Shown here piece after piece: positions 1-8,305 of a stretch of DNA of 50,333 bases. A program made the translations under genes and the position numbers. The notes under the pieces are model-generated. The model made no database searches, was not told where the DNA came from, and saw only the letters and a list, made by a program, of their open reading frames with translations. Positions within the stretch are counted from its first letter, which is position 1. Every line of letters begins with the position of its first letter. Source of the stretch: SZUA-181 sp964601765 (GTDB taxonomy: Bacteria; Pseudomonadota; Zetaproteobacteria; Mariprofundales; Mariprofundaceae); the NCBI GenBank assembly GCA_964601765.1, contig CAZROR010000005.1, positions 1-50,333 of the forward strand, given 5' to 3'.

Positions 1-137
1 GCCACGGCAAACGAGGCAATCGAGCCGATCAGATACCAGACCCCAATGACCTTGTGATCCAGTGTAAACAGCCATTCCTTAGCTGTTTTCGGCCAGCCGG
101 GCTTGCCGTTTGGTTCGTGTCCCATAAATCCACTCAT
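1..137 (-). CDS. cytochrome c oxidase subunit I, N-terminal fragment
   Basis: Only the first 45 codons are in the window; the gene continues past the left edge. The translated start (MSGFMGHEPNGKPGWPKTAK, then EWLFTLDHKVIGVWYLIGS) matches the beginning of heme-copper oxidase subunit I, where a W-x-x-TxDHKxIG stretch precedes the first membrane helix. A G-rich ribosome binding site precedes the ATG at 137. It is the last visible gene of a leftward oxidase operon and follows subunit II by 17 bp, as expected for the catalytic subunit carrying the haems and CuB. Those ligands are outside the window, so the oxidase type cannot be confirmed from this gene. Confidence 0.85.
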   Translation of the reverse strand, partial: MSGFMGHEPNGKPGWPKTAKEWLFTLDHKVIGVWYLIGSIASFAV

Positions 138-154
138 GTGTCTCTACCCCCTCT

Positions 155-952
155 TTAATTAATTTTTTGAGCAACGGTTTTATCCGCTGCGCTTGCAATC
201 TGGGAACCGGCCTCAGCCTTGGCCTCGGCCAGGGCTTTGGCCATCCAGGCGTCATAGTCGGCCTGGGTCATGACAATGACCTTGCCATACATCTTCGAGT
301 GGTTGGCACCACAGTACTCACGGCAGGTAATCACGGACTTGCCGAGCTTGTCCGGCATAAACCACTGCCAGGTCACACGGCCTGGCATCACGTCCTCGGT
401 AACCCGATAGCGGTTCATGTAGTGTGAATGCACCACATCGTCACTGGTCATACGCAGCACAACCGGCTTGCCGACAGGCACGCGCAGTTCGCCATCCACG
501 TCCACGCCATTACCGTAATCGTAGTTCCAGTTCCACATGGATCCCGTCACCTTGACCGTCCATGCATTGGCCGGCACCTCGCGCATGTGATTGTGCAGGT
601 CATAACCCTTCGCAAACAGGAACAGGTCATCCCCCAGGAACAGGAAGCACGGAATCACGACCCAACCAATCACCGCCTGGCTTGAAAGCTTGGGCGACTC
701 GCCAACCTGACCATGTCCGGTTCTTTTGTACCTGAAGAGAAAGTACAAAGCGACGGCAAAATACACGACACCAATGATCGTGATGTCCCACATCACCTCG
801 CTCCACATCGCATCCCAGTGGGCGTGTGGTGTCCAGCCTTCATAGTTGTTCCTGTGCGCAATCTGCATTTGGAATGCATGCGCCAGCGTGGGAACCAGTG
901 GCAGAGCAAACAATGCCCCCAGTACCCGATATGCAATTGATTTCATTTTCAT
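155..952 (-). CDS. coxB: cytochrome c oxidase subunit II (CuA)
   Basis: This is the 265-residue electron-accepting subunit of a terminal oxidase. A signal peptide (about residues 1-26, ending AHA) is followed by two membrane helices (about 54-73 and 92-114) and a periplasmic cupredoxin domain. The full CuA ligand set is visible: H175, C210, E212, C214, H218 and M221 (CREYCGANHSKM). The aromatic patch that receives electrons from cytochrome c is present as GSMWNWNYDY at 138-146. The CuA site marks it as a cytochrome c oxidase rather than a quinol oxidase. It sits between the SCO chaperone gene and subunit I on the same strand. The sequence after the first ligand (HSHYMNRYRVTEDVMPGR) departs from the usual HSFWVP form, so it may belong to a less common oxidase subgroup. 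Confidence 0.95.
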   Translation of the reverse strand: MKMKSIAYRVLGALFALPLVPTLAHAFQMQIAHRNNYEGWTPHAHWDAMWSEVMWDITIIGVVYFAVALYFLFRYKRTGHGQVGESPKLSSQAVIGWVVIPCFLFLGDDLFLFAKGYDLHNHMREVPANAWTVKVTGSMWNWNYDYGNGVDVDGELRVPVGKPVVLRMTSDDVVHSHYMNRYRVTEDVMPGRVTWQWFMPDKLGKSVITCREYCGANHSKMYGKVIVMTQADYDAWMAKALAEAKAEAGSQIASAADKTVAQKIN

Positions 953-985
953 CCTTCCCTCCTTGATCTTAAATATTCGCAGTGT

Positions 986-1894
986 TCAGGCTGCCATTTC
1001 AGCCTTATCCATTCTCTTTCTTTTACGCTTCGCGACGATGAAGCCGCCAACCATGAGTGACACGCCACCGATCAGCCCGCCTAGTGCTACAAACAGTGGG
1101 ATGTTCAGCTTGTACTTTCCATCCTTATAGTTGTAGCTATGACAGGCAGCGACAACGAAATCGATGATATTCGCCGGAGATATCTCTCCGCCCATTGCCT
1201 TGGTAATTGCCAGCTCCACATCATCTGCATCCACCTTGCCTGCGTACAGATACCGTGTGATCATCCCTTTTGGGGACAGCACCGTATATACGCTCGGATG
1301 CAGAAAAATACGGTCTCGTGGTGACCAGAAAAATTTGAAGCCGATTGACGCAGCAAGCCGGTCAATATCTGCCCGGTTTTTCATGGTCGCCATGCGCCAG
1401 CCGTCCGGCAGGTTGTCATACCCCATTTTGTGCATGAATGCCCGCATGGTGGCAGGGGTGTCGTGTCGATCAAATGACACGGTTAGCACGTTGTAATCCC
1501 GGCCAATCTGCCAGCGATCCACGCCCTTGAGCGTATTGGCCAACGTACGGTTAATCACCGAGCATGCTCCATCGCAGGTGAAGTAGGACAAAACCAGGAT
1601 CAGCGGCTTTGCGGGCATATCGCCCAGCCTGAAGCTGTTTCCAGCCGCGTCCTGCAGCAGAAAATCCCCCGAAACCTTTCCACCAAGGAAGTTGCCTTCC
1701 TTAATTTCAAAAATCGCGGGATCAATCTGTGAGTCCTCGGTTACATTACCGTAGGCAGCCTGTGCCTCCTGTGGTGACAGCATTGCCCACATCCCCACAC
1801 CAAGGAGCAGCCAGCCCATGACCGGGGCCAGCAACGGCCGACCCCGGCATGTGGCAACCACGCCATGAAGGAAGGATTTGAGCGAATCAGTCAT
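986..1894 (-). CDS. SCO1/SenC family copper chaperone
   Basis: A 302-residue thioredoxin-fold protein of the SCO family, which delivers copper to the CuA centre of oxidase subunit II on the periplasmic side. The copper-binding CxxxC is C107-D-G-A-C111 and the likely third ligand is H199 (FLHPSV). There is a membrane segment near the N terminus (about 22-40) and a second near the C terminus (about 268-291) followed by a basic tail (KRKRKRMDK). The C-terminal anchor makes it longer than simple SCO proteins of about 200 residues. Its position between the subunit III and subunit II genes fits a role in assembly of this oxidase. Confidence 0.92.
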   Translation of the reverse strand: MTDSLKSFLHGVVATCRGRPLLAPVMGWLLLGVGMWAMLSPQEAQAAYGNVTEDSQIDPAIFEIKEGNFLGGKVSGDFLLQDAAGNSFRLGDMPAKPLILVLSYFTCDGACSVINRTLANTLKGVDRWQIGRDYNVLTVSFDRHDTPATMRAFMHKMGYDNLPDGWRMATMKNRADIDRLAASIGFKFFWSPRDRIFLHPSVYTVLSPKGMITRYLYAGKVDADDVELAITKAMGGEISPANIIDFVVAACHSYNYKDGKYKLNIPLFVALGGLIGGVSLMVGGFIVAKRKRKRMDKAEMAA

Positions 1895-1910
1895 TCACAG
1901 GGCTCCGTGT

Positions 1911-2666
1911 TTACCAGTAGTAGACCTGGAGCAGCACCCAGACACCGAGCACGTTGACAAAATTGACATACATGCTCATCGCACGAACATAGGAAAAGCT
2001 CGTCCGTCCTTTAAATGCACTGGGCACACAAGTCAGCATCACCAGAAGGCCGATAACGACATGGGCAAAGTGGATACCCGTGAAGCCATATAGTGCTGTT
2101 GCAGCCGCATTCACGCCAATCGTAAAGCCCTGGCTTGCCAGCTCATTCCAGCCTGCAATGGTCATCACCATGAAAATTACCCAAATGGCCGCAGACAACA
2201 GTGTCATTGTGGCAAATCCAGATGCATTCCCCTCAAGCTGGCGCTTGCGTGCAATACCAATCGTAAAACTGGACACAATCAGAATAATAGTGGCAATCAA
2301 CGGTATAGTTGGATCAATTTCTGGCGTGCCAGCAGGCGGCCACTCGGGAGCACCGATGCGCGCTGTCCAGTAACCGGCCAGGACACCACCAATTGTCATA
2401 ATTTCCGTACCGATGAAGATGAACATCGCCGATGGGCTCCAGCCCTCATCCTTGATGACACCAATGGTTTCACCAGCCCAGCCAAGTCCGCCGGCAATTG
2501 TCAGCCCGGCACCAATGGCCAGACAAACCAGCGCTGCAGTTGGCTGGTCATAGTTAAACTGCAGCATAAATGCCCATGGCAAAAACAGGCCCGCACCAAA
2601 TCCCACCATCAGGGGAAACGGGCTTGTGTGCCAATGGGCAGTATAGTGCTTGATTTCTTCGCTCAT
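1911..2666 (-). CDS. coxC: cytochrome c oxidase subunit III
   Basis: A 251-residue integral membrane protein with about seven hydrophobic segments. It has the subunit III hallmarks: a short cytoplasmic N terminus, a helix with the pattern FIGTEIMTIGG, and a C-terminal pair of helices ending FVNVLGVWVLLQVYYW with the conserved GIHFAHVVIGL before them. Subunit III stabilises the oxidase and supports proton uptake; it carries no cofactor. It is the second gene of the leftward operon, after the cytochrome c gene. An SD-like GGAGGG precedes the ATG. The family is clear; the exact oxidase type is not. Confidence 0.92.
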   Translation of the reverse strand: MSEEIKHYTAHWHTSPFPLMVGFGAGLFLPWAFMLQFNYDQPTAALVCLAIGAGLTIAGGLGWAGETIGVIKDEGWSPSAMFIFIGTEIMTIGGVLAGYWTARIGAPEWPPAGTPEIDPTIPLIATIILIVSSFTIGIARKRQLEGNASGFATMTLLSAAIWVIFMVMTIAGWNELASQGFTIGVNAAATALYGFTGIHFAHVVIGLLVMLTCVPSAFKGRTSFSYVRAMSMYVNFVNVLGVWVLLQVYYW

Positions 2667-2710
2667 GAAATACCCTCCTCTCTAAATGTGCCGTAGATAT
2701 ATAACAGGCC

Positions 2711-3091
2711 TTACTTGAGGCCCTTCAGAAATGCGATCAGCGCGTCGGCATCCGCACCTTTCACATGCTGTGCCGGCATCTTGGTCTTGGCCTTCTTGTT
2801 GCCGGTGAACTTTCTTACAGCCTTCTTGCTGTTGTTGATCCATGCACGCAGATGATCTTCATCCCACGTCCATGCATCTCCCTTGATGTATTTGGTGAAC
2901 TTGTATTTGAAGCCCGGGTGAGTCCCGGCCTTGCGCCCGAAAACCCCTTTCAGCCCGGGGCCAACGCTGTTCTTGTCTGTGAACTTGTGGCATGCCTTGC
3001 ATTTGGCTTCCGGCCCGGCATAAGCACCGTTTACCGGCAATACTGAGAGCACCGCAACGGCAACTCCTGCATAGAGCAGTGACTTCTTCAT
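2711..3091 (-). CDS. class I cytochrome c, small, highly basic
   Basis: A 126-residue secreted monohaem cytochrome c. The signal peptide is about residues 1-25 (MKKSLLYAGVAVAVL, ending AYA). The haem motif is C31-K-A-C34-H35 and the likely axial methionine is M105 in KTKMPAQ. I chose the ATG at 3091, preceded by a run of six G, instead of an in-frame start 26 codons upstream, because the signal peptide begins there. The mature protein is unusually rich in lysine, with clusters such as NNSKKAVRKF and GNKKAKTK. Being first in the oxidase operon, it is the probable electron donor to the CuA subunit. It could also be a tightly bound oxidase subunit. Confidence 0.92.
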   Translation of the reverse strand: MKKSLLYAGVAVAVLSVLPVNGAYAGPEAKCKACHKFTDKNSVGPGLKGVFGRKAGTHPGFKYKFTKYIKGDAWTWDEDHLRAWINNSKKAVRKFTGNKKAKTKMPAQHVKGADADALIAFLKGLK

Positions 3092-3422
3092 CGTAGGAAA
3101 TCCCCCCTTAGAGATTATATATGTATATGTATCCTTCCGACTGGCTAATGCCAGCCGCTTTATCAGCATCTATCTTGTGTCTCTGCACCCATGAATCGAC
3201 AACAAAGCAAAAGATGCATTCTGCTTATATTTTTACTGAGGGCGGAAAGGTAGTCGTCCTCCCGTGCACATGTCAAGCTCTAATCATCGTCCCTCCACCA
3301 TGGCTTCCTGAAGGTCACAATACACACCACATGGGACGCTGTGTCAACGGGGTCCGTGTGCCAGCAGCTTACTGACAAGACCCAACAGTTGACGTAGCAG
3401 CAGCGCCTTTCAGCATGGGCAT
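3092..3422. promoter_or_regulatory. divergent intergenic region between cytochrome c operon and xseA
   Basis: These 331 bp separate the leftward oxidase operon from rightward xseA and must hold both promoters. On the minus strand a perfect TATAAT lies at 3119-3114, inside an alternating AT tract (about 3114-3132), but no good -35 box sits 16-18 bp upstream and the resulting leader would be very short. I see no convincing promoter for xseA and no protein-coding frame with good support. No tRNA or riboswitch-like structure was recognised. Confidence 0.35.
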
Positions 3423-4823
3423 ATGCATGAAGGACCAATCAGCGTCAGCGAGCTTACTGCCCGGATTAAGCAGCTGCTTGAGCGTGAATTTTCACACCCC
3501 AGAATCATTGGCGAGGTATCAAGACCCGTACGCCACGCATCCGGACACCTATATTTTACCATCAAGGATGCCGGAGCCAGCCTCTCCGCGGTCATTTGGC
3601 GCTCTACGCTGGCACGCATGACAATACAACCGGAAGACGGCCATGAACACATCTTCAGTGGTCATATCAGTGTGTATGCACCACGCGGCACCTATCAGCT
3701 CATTGTCCAGCAAGTCGAATTGTCCGGCAGCGGTACCCTGGCAGCGGAGTTTGAGAGAAAAAAGCAGGAGTTTGCCAAGCGGGGCTGGTTCGATGCAAAA
3801 AGAAAACAGCCGATCCCGGAGCTTCCTTGCCACATTGGCATTGTCACGTCGGAAAGCGCTGCCGCCCTGCAGGATGTCCTCAAGGTTATGCACAGCCGTC
3901 CGGGCTGGCTCAGGTTGACGCTCTCCCCCACAGCGGTTCAAGGCAGTACGGCCGCATCCAATATCGCCCACGCCATATCACGGCTGCAACACATGCTGGA
4001 CAGACCCGATGTGATACTCATTGTCCGTGGCGGCGGCAGCCTGGAGGATCTCTGGTGCTTCAACGAGGAGCCAGTGATACGCGCCATTGTTGACTGCCGA
4101 ATCCCTGTGATTACGGGCATTGGCCACGAAATTGACGTTACACTAGCGGACTTTGCCGCCGATATACGGGCTGCCACGCCCTCGAATGCGGCGGAGCTTG
4201 CCTGCCCGGACAGAGAAAGCCTGCTCACCCGACTGCCCCGCATGGAAACACTACGCCAGCTGTTACACCGGCGGCTGATACAATCAGGAGAACGTGTGCA
4301 ACACCTGCATGCCCGGGCCGAACACGCATGGCGGTTGGCACAGGATGGGTGGCATCTGCATGTGGAGCGGTCTGCAACTAGCCTGATACACGCATGCCGG
4401 GAAATGATTCGACAGCGGCGCATATTGTTGGGTGAAATGACACACAGGCTGATGAGAAAACAGCCCAGGACACAGTTTGCAGAACGCATGCGATTTTTTT
4501 CCGCAGCGAAGCAACGCCTGCTGGATACCATGCCGCACATCGTTGCCGATCGCCATACAGAGCTGTGCTCGCAAGCCAACAGCCTGCGCCTTGGGCTAAG
4601 GCATGACATAGAGCGCAGGCGCATGCGGGCTGCTAGGCTCGCGGCAAGGCTTGAAGCCTTAAGCCCGTATCAGGTGCTGGCCCGTGGTTACCTCCTCAGT
4701 ATGGATACTGAACACAGACTGATTACAAGCCGCTCTGCATTGTACGCCGGCCAGACCATCCGCCTGCTTTACCATGACGGTGAAGCAGGAGCACGCATTG
4801 AATCCACGGGTGATGCGATATGA
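3423..4823 (+). CDS. xseA: exodeoxyribonuclease VII large subunit
   Basis: A 466-residue XseA, the catalytic subunit of exonuclease VII, which digests single-stranded DNA in repair. The order is an N-terminal OB-fold (about 5-100), then the catalytic domain with VTSESAAALQDVL (141-153), VRGGGSLEDLWCFNEE (201-216) and GHEIDVTLADFAADIRAATPS (234-254). A long arginine-rich helical region (about 270-420) follows, which forms the coiled-coil arm in this family. Length is normal. The small subunit gene xseB is not in the window. The stop overlaps the next start as ATGA, indicating translational coupling with the peptidase gene. The start has a weak ribosome binding site, but the N terminus aligns well with the family. 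Confidence 0.95.
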   Translation: MHEGPISVSELTARIKQLLEREFSHPRIIGEVSRPVRHASGHLYFTIKDAGASLSAVIWRSTLARMTIQPEDGHEHIFSGHISVYAPRGTYQLIVQQVELSGSGTLAAEFERKKQEFAKRGWFDAKRKQPIPELPCHIGIVTSESAAALQDVLKVMHSRPGWLRLTLSPTAVQGSTAASNIAHAISRLQHMLDRPDVILIVRGGGSLEDLWCFNEEPVIRAIVDCRIPVITGIGHEIDVTLADFAADIRAATPSNAAELACPDRESLLTRLPRMETLRQLLHRRLIQSGERVQHLHARAEHAWRLAQDGWHLHVERSATSLIHACREMIRQRRILLGEMTHRLMRKQPRTQFAERMRFFSAAKQRLLDTMPHIVADRHTELCSQANSLRLGLRHDIERRRMRAARLAARLEALSPYQVLARGYLLSMDTEHRLITSRSALYAGQTIRLLYHDGEAGARIESTGDAI

Positions 4824-5671
4824 GCTACCTGTACAGAGTGCTTATCGTATGTGTGACCATGCTGGGCGCTCCTATGGCGGGCCTGGCAGAAGAGTTCACA
4901 GCCATTCAGGGGGGTGTGGTACGTGCCCATATCCTACCGCCTTCCCGGGTGAAGCACGCCCAGGTGCACGCCTTCGGCCGTACTTGGCCTGTGGAGCGAC
5001 AGGCAAACGGTACCCTGCTGGCCTGGATCGGTATCGACATGGCCACCAAACCCGGGACATACGCGCTACGCTGGCAAAGCGATACCGATACCTGGTTACA
5101 ACAGGATCACATCATTGTAACGCGTGCGCACTTTCGCACCTCCCATATCCGGGTTGCCAAAAAGATGGCTGAGTTTGATGCGCAGGCACTGGCTCGCATC
5201 CGGGCTGACCAGGCTGACTTCAGGCAGGCCTACCGTACCCAGGTACAGGCACAACCACCTATCGCCTTCCTGGACATGCCGGTCCATGGCGTTATATCAA
5301 CGCCCTTCGGTGCCCGCCGGTTTGTCAACGGTGCACCACGTGCACCCCATGCTGGCATCGATATCGCCGCCCCCGAAGGTACCCCGATCACCGTGCCTCT
5401 GGCAGGCAGGGTATTGTTTGCCAAGGCCATGTTCCTGAACGGCAATGCCGTTGCCATCGGCCATGGCCGGGGACTGGTCAGCGTCTACACACACCTGCAA
5501 GCGCTAGAGGTGCAACCAGGCCAATGGGTAGACACCGGCGAATACATTGGCAAAGTTGGAAAAACGGGAAGGACCACGGGCCCGCATCTGCACTGGGGTG
5601 TGCGTTTTCACGGTGCACGCATCAACCCGCTGGTCCTGATACCCGGAAACAAGCAGGAGCACAAACCGTGA
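4820..5671 (+). CDS. secreted M23-family metallopeptidase
   Basis: A 283-residue LytM/M23 peptidase. Residues 1-23 form a signal peptide (ending LAEE), followed by an all-beta domain of about 80 residues, a helical stretch (112-140) and the M23 domain. Zinc ligands are H177 and D181 (HAGIDIAAP) and H258 in HLHWG; H225 (YTHLQ) and H256 are the other active-site histidines. All are present, so the enzyme should be active rather than a degenerate EnvC/NlpD-type regulator. Such enzymes cut peptidoglycan cross-links in the periplasm. It overlaps xseA by 4 bp and the SPOR protein by 1 bp (TGATG), and a cell-wall role together with the SPOR protein is likely. Confidence 0.92.
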   Translation: MSYLYRVLIVCVTMLGAPMAGLAEEFTAIQGGVVRAHILPPSRVKHAQVHAFGRTWPVERQANGTLLAWIGIDMATKPGTYALRWQSDTDTWLQQDHIIVTRAHFRTSHIRVAKKMAEFDAQALARIRADQADFRQAYRTQVQAQPPIAFLDMPVHGVISTPFGARRFVNGAPRAPHAGIDIAAPEGTPITVPLAGRVLFAKAMFLNGNAVAIGHGRGLVSVYTHLQALEVQPGQWVDTGEYIGKVGKTGRTTGPHLHWGVRFHGARINPLVLIPGNKQEHKP

Positions 5672-6225
5672 TGAAAAAACTTCAGGCATGGATAGCCGAC
5701 CCTCGTGAACGCCGGCGTGCAATGATTGTCTCTGCTGCATGCATGTTGCTCGTCACCCTCCTGATAGGCATGCAGGCACTATCGCCACAACCCGTACCGG
5801 AAGGGCAACCCCGACTGGCCAAGTTCTCCATACCTCCCAAGCCGGCAGACAGGCCAATAGAAAAAGCGGAGCAAAAACCGGCCAAGGCAAACAAGACCCA
5901 TGTAGAGCCCGCCGTTATCACCCCGGCAACGCCAACAAAACCCGCCATAAAGGTAACTGCCAAGAGAAGACACAAAAGTGCGGGGAAGACTGTGCAGCCT
6001 GCATATTACGTCCAGATCGGTGCCTTTCGTGAACGCCGGCATGCCAAGGATTATATGCAGCGCATGCGCAAGCAGGGCTGGACGCTGAGCATCCGGCGTA
6101 AAAAAAATGGCATGTATGCTGTCTGGGTAGGACCGTGGCCATCCCCTAAACTTGCCAAAACCGCTAAAAAGAAGCTCGGAACACAACATATTCGAGGTTT
6201 TATCGTCAAAAACACTGCCCAATAA
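5671..6225 (+). CDS. SPOR-domain membrane protein
   Basis: A 184-residue protein starting at the ATG that overlaps the peptidase stop (TGATG); an upstream in-frame start would run inside the peptidase gene and is rejected. It has a short basic cytoplasmic tail, one membrane helix (about 18-36), a proline- and lysine-rich linker (about 45-105), and a C-terminal SPOR domain beginning YYVQIGAF at about 111 and containing the VWVGPW strand. SPOR domains bind denuded glycan strands at division septa. The layout resembles FtsN or DedD, but it is short and I would not assign either name. Its coupling to an M23 peptidase suggests a shared septal cell-wall job. Confidence 0.88.
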   Translation: MKKLQAWIADPRERRRAMIVSAACMLLVTLLIGMQALSPQPVPEGQPRLAKFSIPPKPADRPIEKAEQKPAKANKTHVEPAVITPATPTKPAIKVTAKRRHKSAGKTVQPAYYVQIGAFRERRHAKDYMQRMRKQGWTLSIRRKKNGMYAVWVGPWPSPKLAKTAKKKLGTQHIRGFIVKNTAQ

Positions 6226-7814
6226 TGCATAACAGGTATCCGCATGGCATGGTTGCTGCCGGCCACCCGGCAACAGCCGAGGCAGGAGCCGAGATATTGC
6301 GCAGCGGCGGCAATGCAGTGGATGCAGCCATTGCCGCTATGTGTACGGCCTTTACAGCCGAATCCGTTCTAACCGCCGCAGGTGGTGGCGGCTTTATGTT
6401 GCTGCGCCATCCGGATGGCATAGCCCGGCTTTATGACGGCTTTGCCCGCATGCCGGAAAGAAGTCCCGCAGCTGTACCCGACATGGACTTTCGGGCCATT
6501 CCCATTGATTTCGGGGATATGGTGCAAACCTTCCACATCGGCCGTGCCTCCATTGCCACGCCATCACTGCTGGCCATGCTTTTTGCCGCACACGCACGTG
6601 AGGGGTACATGCCCATGCGCGAACTGCTGCAGCCAGCCATCCAGGCTGCGCGTGAAGGCATTCCCTTAAACGCGCTGCAAGCCTCGTTCATCGGGCTTCT
6701 GGCACCGATACTTACAGCCGACGAGCCCCACTGCCATGCACTCTACGCTCCCGGGAAAAGCCTCCTTTCCGAAGGCGAGGCGTTCAGGAACCCGGACCTG
6801 GCCAGTATCCTGGAGCTGCTTGCCATCGATGGTATCGACGAGATGTACCGGGGGGACGTGGGCCGCGCCATTGCCAATGCCTGCATATCCGGAGGGCTGC
6901 TCACGCACGCAGACCTTACACGCCCTCAGGTGAACACGCGCAAGCCTCTGACCCTGAAGGTGCTCGATGGTGAGTTGCTGACCAATCCTCCTCCCTCATC
7001 AGGCGGCGGCCTGGTTGCCTTCAACCTGCACATACTCGAGGCCCTGCACCATCACCTGCCAGATGCTCCGCCTGCCGTCCTGCTGGCCGAGAGCATGCGC
7101 GCCACCAGCCTTGCCCGCAGCCGGGGCTTCGACGACCATGTGCATGAACAGGACATCGCAGATGAGTTTCTCGCTGCTGCACACCTGCGCCAGTGGCGTG
7201 CTGCCGCCCTGGCGCGCCTGGAGGCCGGTTCTCCGGACGCTCGCGCACAGGAGCCGAAGAACAGACACGGCAGCACCACGCACATCAGCGTTGTTGATGC
7301 GGCAGGCCTTGCAGTAGCCCTGACAGCCAGCAACGGTGAAGGCTCGGGCATTGTGGTGCCCGGCACAGGTATTCACCTCAACAATATGCTCGGAGAGGAA
7401 GACATCAATCCGGGTGGCTTTCACAGGTTGCCCGGCGGCGCCATCCTTCCCTCCATGATGGCGCCAAGCATATTTGTCCGTGATGGCAGACCGCGCCTTG
7501 TCCTGGGCAGCGGCGGCTCCAACCGGCTGCGCGGCGCCATCCTGCAGGTACTGTACCGTCACGTTGTCGAAGGCGTGAGCATTGAAGCAGCCGTTCAGGC
7601 ACCTCGGTTGCATAATGAAGGAGATATCCTGGACGTTGAGCCCGACTGCCTGTGTGACCATGAGCGAGCCCGGCTTGTATCCCTGGGCTGGCATATTCGC
7701 GAGTGGGACCGGCCATCCGTTTACTTTGGGGGTGTCCACGCCATCAGTCTGTACGATGACGGATTGAGTGGCGCGGGAGATCCGCGGCGCGGCGGCTGTG
7801 TGGCATGGGCGTAG
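6225..7814 (+). CDS. ggt: gamma-glutamyltransferase family protein, no signal peptide
   Basis: A 529-residue N-terminal-nucleophile hydrolase of the gamma-glutamyltransferase family. These proteins self-cleave before a threonine to give two subunits; here the site is predicted at T351 in RHGSTTHISVVD. Other family marks are GGNAVDAAIA (28-37), GGGGF (53-57), the NPPPSSGGG loop (254-262) and GSGGSNR near the C terminus. The oxyanion and substrate loop reads PGGAILPSMMAPS rather than the PLSSMSPT of classical periplasmic enzymes. No signal peptide is visible, so it should be cytoplasmic, unlike the E. coli enzyme. The start overlaps the SPOR gene stop by 1 bp. Substrate may be a gamma-glutamyl compound other than glutathione. 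Confidence 0.88.
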   Translation: MHNRYPHGMVAAGHPATAEAGAEILRSGGNAVDAAIAAMCTAFTAESVLTAAGGGGFMLLRHPDGIARLYDGFARMPERSPAAVPDMDFRAIPIDFGDMVQTFHIGRASIATPSLLAMLFAAHAREGYMPMRELLQPAIQAAREGIPLNALQASFIGLLAPILTADEPHCHALYAPGKSLLSEGEAFRNPDLASILELLAIDGIDEMYRGDVGRAIANACISGGLLTHADLTRPQVNTRKPLTLKVLDGELLTNPPPSSGGGLVAFNLHILEALHHHLPDAPPAVLLAESMRATSLARSRGFDDHVHEQDIADEFLAAAHLRQWRAAALARLEAGSPDARAQEPKNRHGSTTHISVVDAAGLAVALTASNGEGSGIVVPGTGIHLNNMLGEEDINPGGFHRLPGGAILPSMMAPSIFVRDGRPRLVLGSGGSNRLRGAILQVLYRHVVEGVSIEAAVQAPRLHNEGDILDVEPDCLCDHERARLVSLGWHIREWDRPSVYFGGVHAISLYDDGLSGAGDPRRGGCVAWA

Positions 7815-8305
7815 CATGCCTGATTGCCCTGGGTGGCAACCTCGGCGATGTACGCAGCAGCTTTATTGCAGCGCGCAAGGCGCTGGATACGCTGCCGGAA
7901 AGCCGGGTTGCAGCCAGTTCGCTGCTGTATCGCTCCAAAGCCATCGGGCCCGTCGGGCAGCCGGACTACCTCAACGCCATGCTGCTTCTGAACACCCGCA
8001 TCCCACCACGGGGGATTCTGACCTATACACAGGCAATCGAGATACGGCACGGCAGAGTGCGCCGTGAAAAATGGGGAGCACGTACGCTGGATCTGGACAT
8101 CGTGGATTACGGCGGGCAGTGCCTCAGCTCGGAGCCACTGACACTGCCGCATCCCGCCATGCATGAACGTCTGTTTGTGCTGCAGCCTCTATGCGACATT
8201 TGCCCTGAGTGGCAGCATCCACGACTCGGGAGATGCGCCTCGGAGCTGTTGACGGCCCTGCTGGCGCAAGGAGAGGCACGCCTTTCAGAGGGAGAAGCAT
8301 GGTAA
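7805..8305 (+). CDS. folK: 2-amino-4-hydroxy-6-hydroxymethyldihydropteridine pyrophosphokinase
   Basis: A 166-residue HPPK, which transfers pyrophosphate from ATP to 6-hydroxymethyl-dihydropterin in folate synthesis. Visible motifs are the N-terminal ALGGNLGD (usually ALGSNLGD), the W-G-A-R-TLDLDI catalytic stretch at about 90-100, and the HPAMHERLFVLQPL segment that matches the HPR(F/L)VL motif. It overlaps the end of ggt by 10 bp and the deoxynucleoside kinase start by 7 bp. The order folK, deoxynucleoside kinase, panB, panC, panD is common in Gammaproteobacteria. The arginine of the typical HPR motif is not conserved (HPAMHER), although a nearby arginine may serve. Confidence 0.93.
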   Translation: MGVACLIALGGNLGDVRSSFIAARKALDTLPESRVAASSLLYRSKAIGPVGQPDYLNAMLLLNTRIPPRGILTYTQAIEIRHGRVRREKWGARTLDLDIVDYGGQCLSSEPLTLPHPAMHERLFVLQPLCDICPEWQHPRLGRCASELLTALLAQGEARLSEGEAW

